Of a stretch of DNA of 64,000 bases, positions 50,444 to 59,238 are shown piece after piece. The position numbers and the translations under genes were made by a program. The DNA is from Effusibacillus dendaii (GTDB lineage Bacteria; Bacillota; Bacilli; Tumebacillales; Effusibacillaceae): assembly GCF_015097055.1 (NCBI RefSeq), contig NZ_AP023366.1, forward strand, positions 3,127,001 through 3,191,000, given 5' to 3'. The notes under the pieces are model-generated. The model saw only the letters and a program-made list of their open reading frames with translations, was not told the DNA's origin and ran no database searches. Numbering within the stretch: position 1 is the first letter of the stretch; each line of letters begins with the position of its first letter.

Positions 50444-51383
50444 CTCCCATCCCTTGGTTTGTCAAAGCAGATGTGGTTGATCTATGGTTCCGCAGATTTC
50501 GATTGCGTTGTTTCTCTTTCCAATTTCCGATCATTTTTGGCGAGATAAGCGCGACAATCACGATAAGAGCGGTAATCAATTTCATATCGCTCGGATCTAA
50601 CCCGACGCGCAAAGCAAGCGCCACGATAATGCGGTATACGATTGAGCCGCCGATTACGGCAAGGGTTGCGCGGCGAATTGTCGAATGGCCAAAGATAGCC
50701 TCTCCTATAATGACGGATGCAAGTCCAATTACGATCATGCCAATTCCCATATTGACATCGGCAAATCCCTGGTATTGGGCCCATAGCGCGCCGGATAACG
50801 CAACCAGCCCGTTCGAAAGGGCGAGTCCAACGATCTTGGTGTTATCCGTATTGGCGCCAAAACTCCGAATCATCTTTTCGTTATCGCCCGTTGCACGGAC
50901 CGCCAGCCCAATCTCGGTGAACAGGAACCAATCCAACAGCAATTTTACAACGATAGTCAAAACTGCCATCGTGATTAAAGTTGAATAATTCCCCAAAAAA
51001 GAAGAAAGGGAAGTGTTAATTTGTGTGATCAGAGTGTCTTCGCTTAAAAGAGGGACGTTCGCACGTCCCATAATGCGTAAATTGATCGAGTAGAGTGCAA
51101 TCATAGACAGAATTCCGGAAAGGAGGGCGTTGATTTTGCCCTTTGTATGAAGCAATCCGGTAACGCTTCCAACTATACACCCCAGCACCAGCGCTGCACA
51201 TGTGGCAAGCAGCGGTTGATATCCCATCGCAATCATGGTAGCTGCCAGTGCTCCACCTGTTGTGAAGCTCCCGTCCACCGTTAAATCAGGAAAGTCTAAT
51301 ATTCGGAATGTCATGTAAACACCAAGAGCCATTAACGCAAATATGACTCCTGCCTCTAATGAACCAACTAAAGCGGAACCCAT
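50421..51383 (-). CDS. ABC permease of a TrpXYZ-type uptake system
   Basis: A 320-aa permease of the branched-chain amino-acid family with eight to nine helices. MALGVYMTFRILDFPDLTVD and VRATGDNEKMIRSFGAN are typical of the TrpY-like branch, as is ALSGALWAQYQGFADVNMGI. The polar C-terminal tail (residues 289-320) is extra. It lies between the lipoprotein and the ATPase. Confidence 0.9.
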   Translation of the reverse strand: MGSALVGSLEAGVIFALMALGVYMTFRILDFPDLTVDGSFTTGGALAATMIAMGYQPLLATCAALVLGCIVGSVTGLLHTKGKINALLSGILSMIALYSINLRIMGRANVPLLSEDTLITQINTSLSSFLGNYSTLITMAVLTIVVKLLLDWFLFTEIGLAVRATGDNEKMIRSFGANTDNTKIVGLALSNGLVALSGALWAQYQGFADVNMGIGMIVIGLASVIIGEAIFGHSTIRRATLAVIGGSIVYRIIVALALRVGLDPSDMKLITALIVIVALISPKMIGNWKEKQRNRNLRNHRSTTSALTNQGMGGESRVDS

Positions 51384-51417
51384 TATTTTAATCTCTCCTG
51401 CTTTCTAGCCTATGACT

Positions 51418-52431
51418 TTATTCACCAACTATGGTGGCATCCTTTGTCATCGCGTCGGTTAAGGTAATACCTTCGTCAGCGGCTGCCTTTTTGTTAATTA
51501 CGAGACCCAATTTGCTTGGAAATCCTACTGGAATATCAGCCGGTTTTTTGCCGTTTTTCAGAATATCGACAGCCATTTTTCCCGTCTGGTAACCCAAATC
51601 GTAATACTCAAAACCGTATCCGGCAAATCCTCCCCGTTTTACAGAGTCTGATTCGCCGACAAACAATGGAATGTGTTTGTCATTTGCCACCTTTATTACA
51701 GATTCTAACGCAGAAACTACCGTATTGTCTTTGGGAATATATAGTACTTCACAACGACCCACCAGAGAATCGGCTGCCTGCTTTACTTCAGAGCTGTTTG
51801 TGATTGTTGCTTCTACCGGTGTAAGTCCCAGTTCCTGCATGGCCTTTTCCGCATTTTTTACGTTTACTACGGAGTTTTGTTCACCCGAATTGTAAATGAT
51901 GCCTACGTTCTTCGTATTTGGAAAGAAAGATTTAATCGCTTTCATCGTGTTTTTAATGGCGTCAGGATGCGTATCCGAAGTACCTGTAACATTGCCGCCC
52001 GGTTTATCCAAACTTTGCACCAGCTTGGCACCCAGTGGATCTGTGATGGCTGTAAACAGGATCGGAATATCCTTGGTAGCTTTCGCTGCCGCCTGTGCGC
52101 TTGGTGTCGATATCGCCAAAATCAAATCATCTTTATCAGACACAAATTTTTGGGCGATTGTGGTGTTAGTAGTCAGATCATTCTGCGCAAATTGCACATC
52201 CAGCTTTAAATTATTGCCATCCGTATATCCGGCGTCTTTAAGCGCGGCTATAAATCCTTTGCGTGCTGCGTCCAAAGAAGGATGCTCGACAATTTGCGTA
52301 ATGCCGATTTTCACTGTTTTCTTACTGTCGCTTCCAGGGTTATTGTCTGCAGGTTTATTACCGGCAGACGGTGAACCGCAAGCGGTTAAGAGCAGCAAGC
52401 TGCAAGCGATTGGTAAAATTGCTTTTTTCAT
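51418..52431 (-). CDS. ABC substrate-binding lipoprotein (TrpX/DUF534 type)
   Basis: A 337-aa secreted receptor. The lipobox is LLLLTACGS (Cys18). TVKIGITQIVEHPSLDAARK and AISTPSAQAAAKATKDIPIL are the DUF534 signature, with FTAITDPLGAKLV and VGIIYNSGEQNSVVN downstream. It captures a substrate (tryptophan, tyrosine or a related solute) for the permease and ATPase. The leader (52432-52600) shows no obvious T-box. Confidence 0.92.
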   Translation of the reverse strand: MKKAILPIACSLLLLTACGSPSAGNKPADNNPGSDSKKTVKIGITQIVEHPSLDAARKGFIAALKDAGYTDGNNLKLDVQFAQNDLTTNTTIAQKFVSDKDDLILAISTPSAQAAAKATKDIPILFTAITDPLGAKLVQSLDKPGGNVTGTSDTHPDAIKNTMKAIKSFFPNTKNVGIIYNSGEQNSVVNVKNAEKAMQELGLTPVEATITNSSEVKQAADSLVGRCEVLYIPKDNTVVSALESVIKVANDKHIPLFVGESDSVKRGGFAGYGFEYYDLGYQTGKMAVDILKNGKKPADIPVGFPSKLGLVINKKAAADEGITLTDAMTKDATIVGE

Positions 52432-52647
52432 TTGATTTCCCCCTTATTGCTATAAAAAAATATGCATTCTGTTATGTATTCGCTGTTTACTCAAAAATCA
52501 CCTGCCTTATGACAAGAAGCTTTTTTTCACATGTCTCCTTGACGATTCCCGCACTTTTTCCACATGAAAAATTGGGGTGCCTAATAAAGGGCATCCCATT
52601 ACTTCTTACTTATATTTATTGAATTTAAGGGATTTGAAGCTGTTTGA

Positions 52648-52971
52648 CTAGTGCCTATATGATTTCTTATGAGATGACTTCTTACCGGATGACTTGTGCT
52701 TATCGGATGACTTGTGCTTACCGGATGACTTGTGCTTACCGGATGACTTGTGCTTGCCGGATGACTTGTGCTTACCGGATGACTTGTGCTTACCGGATGA
52801 CTTGTGCTTACCGGATGACTTGTGCTTGCCGGATGATTTCTTTTTCATTTTGATTTCGTCGGCAAACATGTCAATCTCAACAGGATCGTTTCTCATATAC
52901 TGATCTGCCAAGCCCATTTCCGCCGCTTGCTGATAAAGTGTGAGTATCTCCTCCTGAGTTATGTTTATCAT
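52648..52971 (-). CDS. CotG-like Ser/Lys/His repeat protein
   Basis: A 107-aa protein. Residues 1-42 (MINITQEEILTLYQQAAEMG; MRNDPVEIDMFADEI) are non-repetitive. After KKK come seven SSGKHK hexapeptides, an SSDKHK, then SSGKKSSHKKSYRH. The tail resembles the HKKSYR repeats of Bacillus CotG. I start at ATG 52971 because GAGGTGGGG precedes it; an upstream in-frame Met lacks such a site. It is divergent from cotH, exactly as cotG is in B. subtilis. The Ser pairs would be phosphorylated by CotH in the coat. Confidence 0.8.
   Translation of the reverse strand: MINITQEEILTLYQQAAEMGLADQYMRNDPVEIDMFADEIKMKKKSSGKHKSSGKHKSSGKHKSSGKHKSSGKHKSSGKHKSSGKHKSSDKHKSSGKKSSHKKSYRH
52687..52830. repeat. 18-bp tandem repeat inside the CotG-like gene
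   Basis: Eight contiguous copies of GGATGACTTGTGCTTACC (18 bp, few substitutions). Each encodes one SSGKHK or variant on the minus strand. Copy number is likely to vary between strains. Confidence 0.9.
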
Positions 52972-53096
52972 TGTAACCCCACCTCTTAAGTTTAGGTGGT
53001 GTATCATATGACAAAAACACTGCTTTTGCTGTAGACATATACATATTTCCCGTGTGATCCATACACTATAGAAATCACTGGAAAGGGGAAAATAGG

Positions 53097-54182
53097 ATGA
53101 CTGCTTTGCCTACCTACTCCTTGTTTATCCACCCAAATGATCTCAGGGATCTCCGTGCCGATATATGGTCTGACGAACTGATTGCAGCGCGTTTGAAGAA
53201 AGGTGAAAAAATATTTCCCGTTGAAATTTGTTACCGTGGTTCTCATATCCGTAAACTTCCCAAAAAGTCCTACCTGATTCAATTTAAAAGTTCACGAAAA
53301 AAGTCTCCCGTACCGGAATTTCACCTGAACGCAGAATATAATGACCCCTCTCTTATTCGAAACAGGCTATCATTCCACTTCTTTAAAAGGATTGGCGCGC
53401 TCGCCCCGGAAGCCTCACACATTTTTTTGAAAGTAAACGGGGAACCGGCAGGCCTATATTTGCAAATCGAATCAGTCGACGAATTTTTTCTTAAAAAAAG
53501 GGGGCTTCCACCTGGCAACATTTATTATGCGATCAACGACAATGCCAATTTTTCACTGATTAGTCCGATTATGAATGAGGTAAAAAGCCGCCTTGAAAAA
53601 GGGTACGAGTTGAAATGCGGGAAGGAAGAAGATTTTGGTTATTTGCGGAAATTGATTTATGTAATCAACTCAACCCCGCAATCTGACTTTCCGAATGAAA
53701 TTGTAAAGCATATTGCCATTGAACCTTATCTTCGCTGGTTGATAGGCGTGGTTTGCACCCAAAATTTTGATGGGTTTATTCAAAATTACGCCCTGTACCG
53801 CAACAGCGAAACGGGGATTTTCGAGATTCTTCCCTGGGATTATGATGCCACCTGGGGACGCGATATTAACGGTGAGTTGATGAGTGCCGACTATATTCCA
53901 ATTACGGGCTATAATACACTAACGGCTCGTATCCTCGATGTTTACGACTTTCGAAAACGGTACCGTGAAATGATAACCGAGATATTGGAAACAGCTTTTA
54001 CAAAAAATGAATTGGAACCTGTGTTGCTTGAATGGTTTGATACGTTGCGCCCCTACCTTAAAATGGATCCTTTCAAAAAAAAGAACGAACTGGATGCATT
54101 TGAGGCTGAATTTGAACTGATTTTGCGCTACATTGAGGACCGCAATCGGTACTTGGTAAAAAACATAGCCAGCCTTAAATAA
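53097..54182 (+). CDS. cotH: Spore coat kinase CotH
   Basis: A 361-aa CotH-family protein kinase. GSHIRKLPKKSYLIQF holds the Lys of the nucleotide site, LNAEYNDPSLIRNRLSF follows, and LPWDYDATWGRD provides the metal-binding Asp residues. In B. subtilis CotH phosphorylates CotB and CotG and controls assembly of the outer coat. Here it sits beside a CotG-like gene and near three CotB-like genes, so the relationship is preserved. It begins behind AAAGGGG. Confidence 0.95.
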   Translation: MTALPTYSLFIHPNDLRDLRADIWSDELIAARLKKGEKIFPVEICYRGSHIRKLPKKSYLIQFKSSRKKSPVPEFHLNAEYNDPSLIRNRLSFHFFKRIGALAPEASHIFLKVNGEPAGLYLQIESVDEFFLKKRGLPPGNIYYAINDNANFSLISPIMNEVKSRLEKGYELKCGKEEDFGYLRKLIYVINSTPQSDFPNEIVKHIAIEPYLRWLIGVVCTQNFDGFIQNYALYRNSETGIFEILPWDYDATWGRDINGELMSADYIPITGYNTLTARILDVYDFRKRYREMITEILETAFTKNELEPVLLEWFDTLRPYLKMDPFKKKNELDAFEAEFELILRYIEDRNRYLVKNIASLK

Positions 54183-54528
54183 AACAAGGTTATTGAACTT
54201 TGGGGATCGATAAGGAAGAATTACTCAGGCGATCCAAAACATTTTTTTGTGTTTTGGACCGCCTTAGTTCGTTTTTTCACAAATCGCATTATACTGTCAC
54301 GACTATTGGATGTTGATAGTTAGACGTTGATAGTTAGATGTTACTTGATAGTAGTGGAATTAATAGAAATTGGGGTAATGGTTTAGGTCATGCTGTTGGC
54401 TTGACACGTATACATGCAGTACGAATCCACTTCAATGCCAAATGTACATCAATGACAAATGAAAGGGGGAGCAAAGAAACTATCTTTACCGTACTTTCCT
54501 AAAAAATAGAAGGGGGGACAGAGAAGAA
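54183..54528. other. Intergenic region with terminator and direct repeat
   Basis: The terminator at 54227-54264 is AGGCG-TCCAAAACA pairing with TGTTTTGGA-CGCCT around T's. At 54312-54339 there are two tandem GTTGATAGTTAGAY units (14 bp). No gene is supported. Confidence 0.5.
54227..54264 (+). terminator. Terminator after cotH
   Basis: TCCAAAACA and TGTTTTGGA with AGGCG/CGCCT below them, separated by T's in the loop. It is AT-rich in the upper stem and about 45 bases after the stop. Confidence 0.65.
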
Positions 54529-55881
54529 GTGCACGAATTAATGATCCCCATTACCGTTCTCTCTTTTTTGTGTACCATCTTGTTTATTTTCACACGTCCT
54601 CAAGTGAATGAGGCGATACCCGCGACAGTGGGAGCTGCGTTTGTCATCCTGAGTGGAAGTGTTACCTTATCTGATTTGGGCAAAATCACTGAAACGATAG
54701 GTGGAGCAGCGATCACGATCATGGCTACAATTGTCATGGCGATTGTTTTAGAAAGTTTTGGGGTCTTTCATTGGGCTGCTGAAAAGTTGGTAGAAAAAGC
54801 GAAAGGATCAGGAATACGTCTTTTCTGGTACGTGAACCTTCTTTGTTTTCTCATGACTCTTTTCGTCAATAATGATGGAAGCATCTTAATTACGACACCT
54901 ATCTTGTTACTTGTACTTCAGCATATGGGCCTGAAAAATCATCAAAAAATACCCTATCTACTTTCAGGTGCTTTAATCGCAACTGCCTCTAGTGCACCCA
55001 TAGGAGTTAGCAATATCGTGAATTTGATTGCCTTAAAAATTATTCACATGGATCTTTATATGCACACGGCGATGATGTTTATTCCCGCTACACTTGGGCT
55101 TGTTCTCCTTGTAATTTTGCTGTTTGTCAAATTTTATCGGGTCTTGCCACATACAGTGCCCAGAACGATAACAGGATTAAGGAGCTTTTCCCCAGCCAAA
55201 GGAAATCACCCACTAAAAGAAGACATATCATCCATTCCAATGGAAAACCGCTTCAAATTTATGCGAAATATCCTGATCTTTGTATTTTGCGTACGAGTCG
55301 GTCTATTCGTAGCCTCCTACTTCCAAATTCCCGTTTCACTATCTGCCGTTTCCGGTTCCCTTGTGCTGCTCACCTGGCGTTGGTATCGTTTGGGGATTTC
55401 TCCTGCTGATATGTTGAAAAAAACACCGTGGTATATCCTTGTGTTTGCCTTCAGTATGTATGTGATTATCTATGGCTTGCATAACATTGGATTGACCCAA
55501 TGGCTGATCCGCTTTCTCCAGCCTATCGCTTCTGGAAGCCTACTGCATGCAAGTATTGTGATGGGGATTCTTGTGTCGATCCTCTCCAATTTATTCAACA
55601 ATCATCCTGCCTTGATGGTTGGAACTATTACCTTGACGAGTATGGGGCTTGATCCACTCACGCTAAAGATCTCTTATCTTGCAAGCGTAATCGGCAGCGA
55701 CGTTGGTTCCCTGTTATTGCCAATCGGAACTCTGGCTACCTTGATGTGGATGCACATAATCAAAAAAGGTAAAGTCAAATTACGTTGGAGTGAATATCTG
55801 AATGTGACTGTGCTCGTTATCCCGGTCACTTTACTGTTCACGTTGGTAATTCTGGCTTATTGGGTTTCTTGGATTTTCTGA
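54529..55881 (+). CDS. ArsB/NhaD-superfamily transporter
   Basis: A 450-aa membrane protein with about 11 helices. NEAIPATVGAAFVILSGSV, LFVNNDGSILITTPILLLV and SNLFNNHPALMVGTITLTSM are ion-transporter superfamily motifs, strongest for the ArsB/YwrK arsenite-efflux-type group. No arsR or arsC is nearby, so the transported ion is uncertain. GTG start at 54529 behind GGGGGGACAGAGAAG. Confidence 0.85.
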   Translation: MHELMIPITVLSFLCTILFIFTRPQVNEAIPATVGAAFVILSGSVTLSDLGKITETIGGAAITIMATIVMAIVLESFGVFHWAAEKLVEKAKGSGIRLFWYVNLLCFLMTLFVNNDGSILITTPILLLVLQHMGLKNHQKIPYLLSGALIATASSAPIGVSNIVNLIALKIIHMDLYMHTAMMFIPATLGLVLLVILLFVKFYRVLPHTVPRTITGLRSFSPAKGNHPLKEDISSIPMENRFKFMRNILIFVFCVRVGLFVASYFQIPVSLSAVSGSLVLLTWRWYRLGISPADMLKKTPWYILVFAFSMYVIIYGLHNIGLTQWLIRFLQPIASGSLLHASIVMGILVSILSNLFNNHPALMVGTITLTSMGLDPLTLKISYLASVIGSDVGSLLLPIGTLATLMWMHIIKKGKVKLRWSEYLNVTVLVIPVTLLFTLVILAYWVSWIF

Positions 55882-55930
55882 GCATATGTATGAGCATATG
55901 TATATTAATGAAAGAGGGGGGAATTTTTAA

Positions 55931-56602
55931 ATGGAATATTTCAAGGATTTTGTTGGGCAATTCGTTAATGTCGAGATTTCTGGTGGAAAATGTTTTAGAG
56001 GAAATTTTATCGATTTTGGATTGGATATTGTTGTCATCTATAACGAAAAACAATTCTTATATATCCCTCTGGTCCACATACAGAATCTCACTCTTAGCTC
56101 AGCGAATGAAAGTGATATTGTCAGTCCGCCAGAAGCACCCATTGACAACCAAGCAGAAAACATTTCATATCGGAAGATCTTGAATAATGCGAAGGGACGG
56201 TTTTTAGAGATTTATGTGACAGGGAATAAAGCAATTCATGGGTATCTAACAAGTGTGATGAACGACTATTTCGTCTTCCATTCGATCGTATATAAGTCAA
56301 TATTTGTTTCCCTTAACCACTTAAAATGGTTAATTCCTTATCATCCGGATGTAACACCATATTCTTTAAACCGCCAGTCGATTCCTTTTAATCCTCCACC
56401 TACCACGCTTTCCCGAACATTTAAGGAACAATGCACAAAATTACAGGGAAACATGGTTGTTTTTGATCTGGGAGATAATCCAAATAAAATCGGACTGCTT
56501 CAGACAGTTAATAACAACAATAATATGCTTGAGTTAATCACAGCAAATGGAGCAAAAGTCTATTGGAATCTTCAGCATCTGAAGACTGTAAATATAGCCT
56601 AA
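55931..56602 (+). CDS. CotB-like LSm-type spore coat protein, copy 1
   Basis: A 223-aa protein with repeated LSm-like segments. FVNVEISGGKCFRGNFIDFG and FLYIPLVHIQNLT form the first; GRFLEIYVTGNKAIHGYLTS the second; LQGNMVVFDLGDNPNKIGLL the third. The same GxxV..YxPxxHI pattern occurs in the two genes on the other strand. B. subtilis CotB carries such a repeated domain. This copy lacks the charged Ser/Lys-rich tail. It follows the ArsB gene by 49 bases. Confidence 0.65.
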   Translation: MEYFKDFVGQFVNVEISGGKCFRGNFIDFGLDIVVIYNEKQFLYIPLVHIQNLTLSSANESDIVSPPEAPIDNQAENISYRKILNNAKGRFLEIYVTGNKAIHGYLTSVMNDYFVFHSIVYKSIFVSLNHLKWLIPYHPDVTPYSLNRQSIPFNPPPTTLSRTFKEQCTKLQGNMVVFDLGDNPNKIGLLQTVNNNNNMLELITANGAKVYWNLQHLKTVNIA

Positions 56603-56704
56603 ATGGGAGGAAATATAGGGCGGGTGATAAAATCCGTATATGTCCCCTAAGGAGCAGCCGCTCTTAAATAGAGTGGCTGCTTTGACTTCGCCTCGTAAGA
56701 TATT

Positions 56705-57631
56705 TTATTCTTCTTCTTCAATGTCATGTGCGAAAGATTTTTTTCTCCAATTTAGCGTTTTGCCACTTCTTTGATTCTTACGTTTCGATCTTTTTTTGAA
56801 AAGCGAAGGCTTAGGGTTCGATTTAACAGGTTCTGCTTTTTGTACAGTTTTTTGTACTATTTTTGGTAATGTTTTGGGTTCCGCTCTGTGTTCCGTTTTG
56901 GGTTCCGCTTTGTGTGCTGCCTTCTGTATTGCACTTTTTAAATTGAATTTCGCAATCGGTTTCAACTCGAACTTGCTTCTGCGAATTGATTCGTGCTTGA
57001 AAGGGAATCGAAATTCAGGAAACGTTTCACGTTGTTCCTGATCTTTTTTAAACAGAACTTTAGGATTGTCTCTGGAAATCCCCTTATCGTTCGAAATCCC
57101 CTTGAAACTGTCCTTTGATTCGGTATTTGTATTTTGTGGGGAATCCGGTTTTCCGTTTTCGTTTTTACTTTCAGTGGTTTTTGTTTTTTCAGTGTCAGAA
57201 TCGGTATTTTCCGTTGATTTTTTATATACCAAAACAGGAGATATGTTTTTAATTTGATTAATAGGATAATAGATCATCTCTTTCATACTCAGCATGATCT
57301 GAATATACTCTTCGTTAACATCCAAGAGCACGCCGCTTTTTGAACTGTCCCCATTTTCAACTCGAACCATACGGTTTTTGAGTGAACCAAGCAGTTCGTA
57401 AAAATTGGTTGGAAACGTCTCGTCTAAAGTCGACTCATCAACGATATGTTCCGTGATATCTGAAGAGAAAGATTTGATGTGTGAAAAAGGATAGTTTATT
57501 AATTGTTTCGATTGGGTATACAACGTTGCGTAGTCAGACTGCACATTCACAAGCAGTCCGACTACCCCTGTATCACCTGTTTGGTCAAACCTGACAGTAT
57601 GACTAAGCCATTTTTCCAGAAGCTTGAACAC
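56705..57631 (-). CDS. CotB-like spore coat protein with charged tail, copy 2
   Basis: A 308-aa protein. Two LSm-like repeats fill residues 1-130: LINYPFSHIKSF and MVRVENGDSSKSGVLLDVNE with MIYYPINQIKNI. The rest is disordered, rich in Lys, Glu, Ser and Thr, with repeats such as HKAEPKTEHRAEPKT, and ends RKNQRSGKTLNWRKKSF. The layout, a globular N-terminus and a phosphorylatable tail, is that of CotB, a CotH substrate. It shares its strand with copy 3. Confidence 0.75.
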   Translation of the reverse strand: MFKLLEKWLSHTVRFDQTGDTGVVGLLVNVQSDYATLYTQSKQLINYPFSHIKSFSSDITEHIVDESTLDETFPTNFYELLGSLKNRMVRVENGDSSKSGVLLDVNEEYIQIMLSMKEMIYYPINQIKNISPVLVYKKSTENTDSDTEKTKTTESKNENGKPDSPQNTNTESKDSFKGISNDKGISRDNPKVLFKKDQEQRETFPEFRFPFKHESIRRSKFELKPIAKFNLKSAIQKAAHKAEPKTEHRAEPKTLPKIVQKTVQKAEPVKSNPKPSLFKKRSKRKNQRSGKTLNWRKKSFAHDIEEEE

Positions 57632-57684
57632 AATCTCACCCTTTCTTTAGCCCCTCGGTCTCCGTTCGCCTCGGATTGATTGTC

Positions 57685-58143
57685 TTATTTTTTCTTTTCT
57701 TCCTGTTTGTGTGAATTGATAATCCAGGTGATCGTCTTAATATGGAAAAGGGGATAGTGAACATAATCTTTCATCTTATGCACGATGGTGACAGAATCAT
57801 CCCGAATGGACATCAAAACCCCCTCTAACGAGTTAGGTCCGGCCTGGTTGATTTTAACGAGTTTGTGTTGCAGATTTTTCAATAATTGATGAAAGTTTTC
57901 CGCTTCAACAAGAACGAGAGGCTTCGAGTCCTCAGTTTCAGTACCCTGATTTGTAATTTCCATTAAAATAGGCTCTGATATGGTTTTAATATGATTTGAA
58001 TTGACATACATGACGCCGTCTTGGGTTTCAATACAAAGATGGTCGGGACGTATTTCAAGTAACTTGCCTTCTAATTGATCGGGACCCCCTCGCTCGATTT
58101 GTATCATCTTTCCACAAGATTTTTCCAGAAAGCGAAAGTCCAT
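57685..58143 (-). CDS. CotB-like LSm-type protein, copy 3
   Basis: A 152-aa protein with two clear repeats: MIQIERGGPDQLEGKLLEIR with MYVNSNHIKTI, and LVKINQAGPNSLEGVLMSIR with VHYPLFHIKTI. The GGPD/AGPN..LEG signature is the CotB N-terminal domain. It has no charged tail. I chose ATG 58143 because AGGGGAGG lies 8 bases upstream. It probably forms an operon with copy 2. Confidence 0.75.
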   Translation of the reverse strand: MDFRFLEKSCGKMIQIERGGPDQLEGKLLEIRPDHLCIETQDGVMYVNSNHIKTISEPILMEITNQGTETEDSKPLVLVEAENFHQLLKNLQHKLVKINQAGPNSLEGVLMSIRDDSVTIVHKMKDYVHYPLFHIKTITWIINSHKQEEKKK

Positions 58144-58478
58144 TATAATTCCTCCCCTTAATATCGTAGGTACACAATCCTTAATATTTCTAGGTGCTAC
58201 CACGATATGAATTGGTGAAAAGTTTAGTGTTGGGCAAAGGTCTAACTTTGTTGTGGACAGCTATTAAATTTAGCTGTTATTCGTGTAATCGATTCGTGAA
58301 AAGCTTGTATTTGGGTTTCACTGAAGCCTGCTTTGGCTCGTCTGCGCTTGGGCTTGGAGCAGCCAAGTTTTCTTTATTTCTGTGCGGATGAGGTATAAAA
58401 TTAAGTAAGATGCAACAACAGTATCGTGGCCCAGAAAGGGGAGAGAGATCAGACAGTATCTAGCAAGGACAATCTGCA
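58144..58478. other. Gap with repeat copy B, upstream of a truncated gene
   Basis: Contains the dispersed hairpin repeat at 58351-58377 (plus strand). No gene is supported; the truncated old yellow enzyme begins about 100 bases later, so the repeat is near a rearrangement junction. Confidence 0.4.
58351..58377 (+). repeat. Dispersed hairpin repeat, copy B
   Basis: GGCTTGGAGCAGCCAAG then TTTTCTTTAT, matching copies A (2395) and C (62871) in the stem and the 3' AAGTTTTCTTTAT. The stretch before it (CTCGTCTGCGC) resembles that of copy C as well. Confidence 0.6.
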
Positions 58479-59144
58479 GTGTCTTTACGGTTGCATTACT
58501 TGCAACCCTATGACATGCCAGAAGAAATGTCGATAGAAGAGATTCAGGAAGTGATACGTCAATATGCGCAGGCTGCGAAAAACGCTATGACTGCTGGTTT
58601 CGATGGAGTAGAGATTCACGGTGCGCACGGCTATTTGATTGACCAGTTCAACTCCGATATCACTAATAAACGAACTGACCGCTACGACGGGGACTTGGTT
58701 CAGCGTCTTACTTTCATGAAAGAAGTATTGGCTGCCGTCATCGATGCGATTGGTGCCGACCGTACCTTGATCCGCTTTTCGGCATTAAAGGTAGGGTATC
58801 CGGACTACATGTGGGGGAATCCTGACGAGGCGATTCGGACATTTATGGAAGCGTTTCGGGAAGTCGGTGTGAAGATGATCCATCCGTCAACGATGAATTT
58901 TACGCAAGTAATCGCTGAAGGAAAGACCTTGCATCAGTTGGTGCGCAGATACTGGAACGGCGCCATCGTGGGTGTTGGGAACCTGGATGCAGATACGGCA
59001 GAGCGTGCATTAAATGAAGGAATTATTGATGTGGCCGCTTTTGGACGGCCATTGATCTCGAACCCTGGTTTCTTGTCCCGGATTGAGAATGGAGAACCGT
59101 TAGTGGAGTATAATCCGAAAGTCCATTTAGGTACACTGGTTTAA
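58479..59144 (+). pseudogene. Old yellow enzyme-family flavoprotein, 5'-truncated
   Basis: A 221-aa open frame holding the C-terminal two thirds of an NADH:flavin oxidoreductase: YAQAAKNAMTAGFDGVEIHG, YLIDQFNSDITNKRTDRYDG, and VGNLDADTAERALNEG then VAAFGRPLISNPG. The first 110-130 residues with the FMN-binding start of the barrel are absent, and the frame begins in a part (PYDMPEEMSIEEI) that normally lies mid-protein. It is likely a pseudogene. Confidence 0.78.
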
Positions 59145-59170
59145 AGCTACATAAACAGGATAATTTAGGA

Positions 59171-59209
59171 TCGCCGCCTTTAAGTAAGGTACGGCGACTT
59201 TTTATTTTT
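59171..59209 (+). terminator. Terminator after the truncated flavoprotein gene
   Basis: TCGCCG...CCTT pairs with AAGG...CGGCGA with a small bulge, followed by TTTTTATTTTT. Confidence 0.75.
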
Positions 59210-59238
59210 GGGGGGCTGCAGATATGCTGAGCGTTTTG

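Noticed and set aside
52432-52620. T-box riboswitch in front of the TrpXYZ-type operon
   Set aside because: No T-box sequence, specifier stem or terminator hairpin could be seen on the minus strand.
52687-52830. Eight 18-bp repeats as a CRISPR array
   Set aside because: The units are contiguous without spacers and are in frame as SSGKHK codons of a coat protein.
54312-54339. 14-bp direct repeat as a plasmid iteron or origin
   Set aside because: Only two copies and no replication gene nearby.
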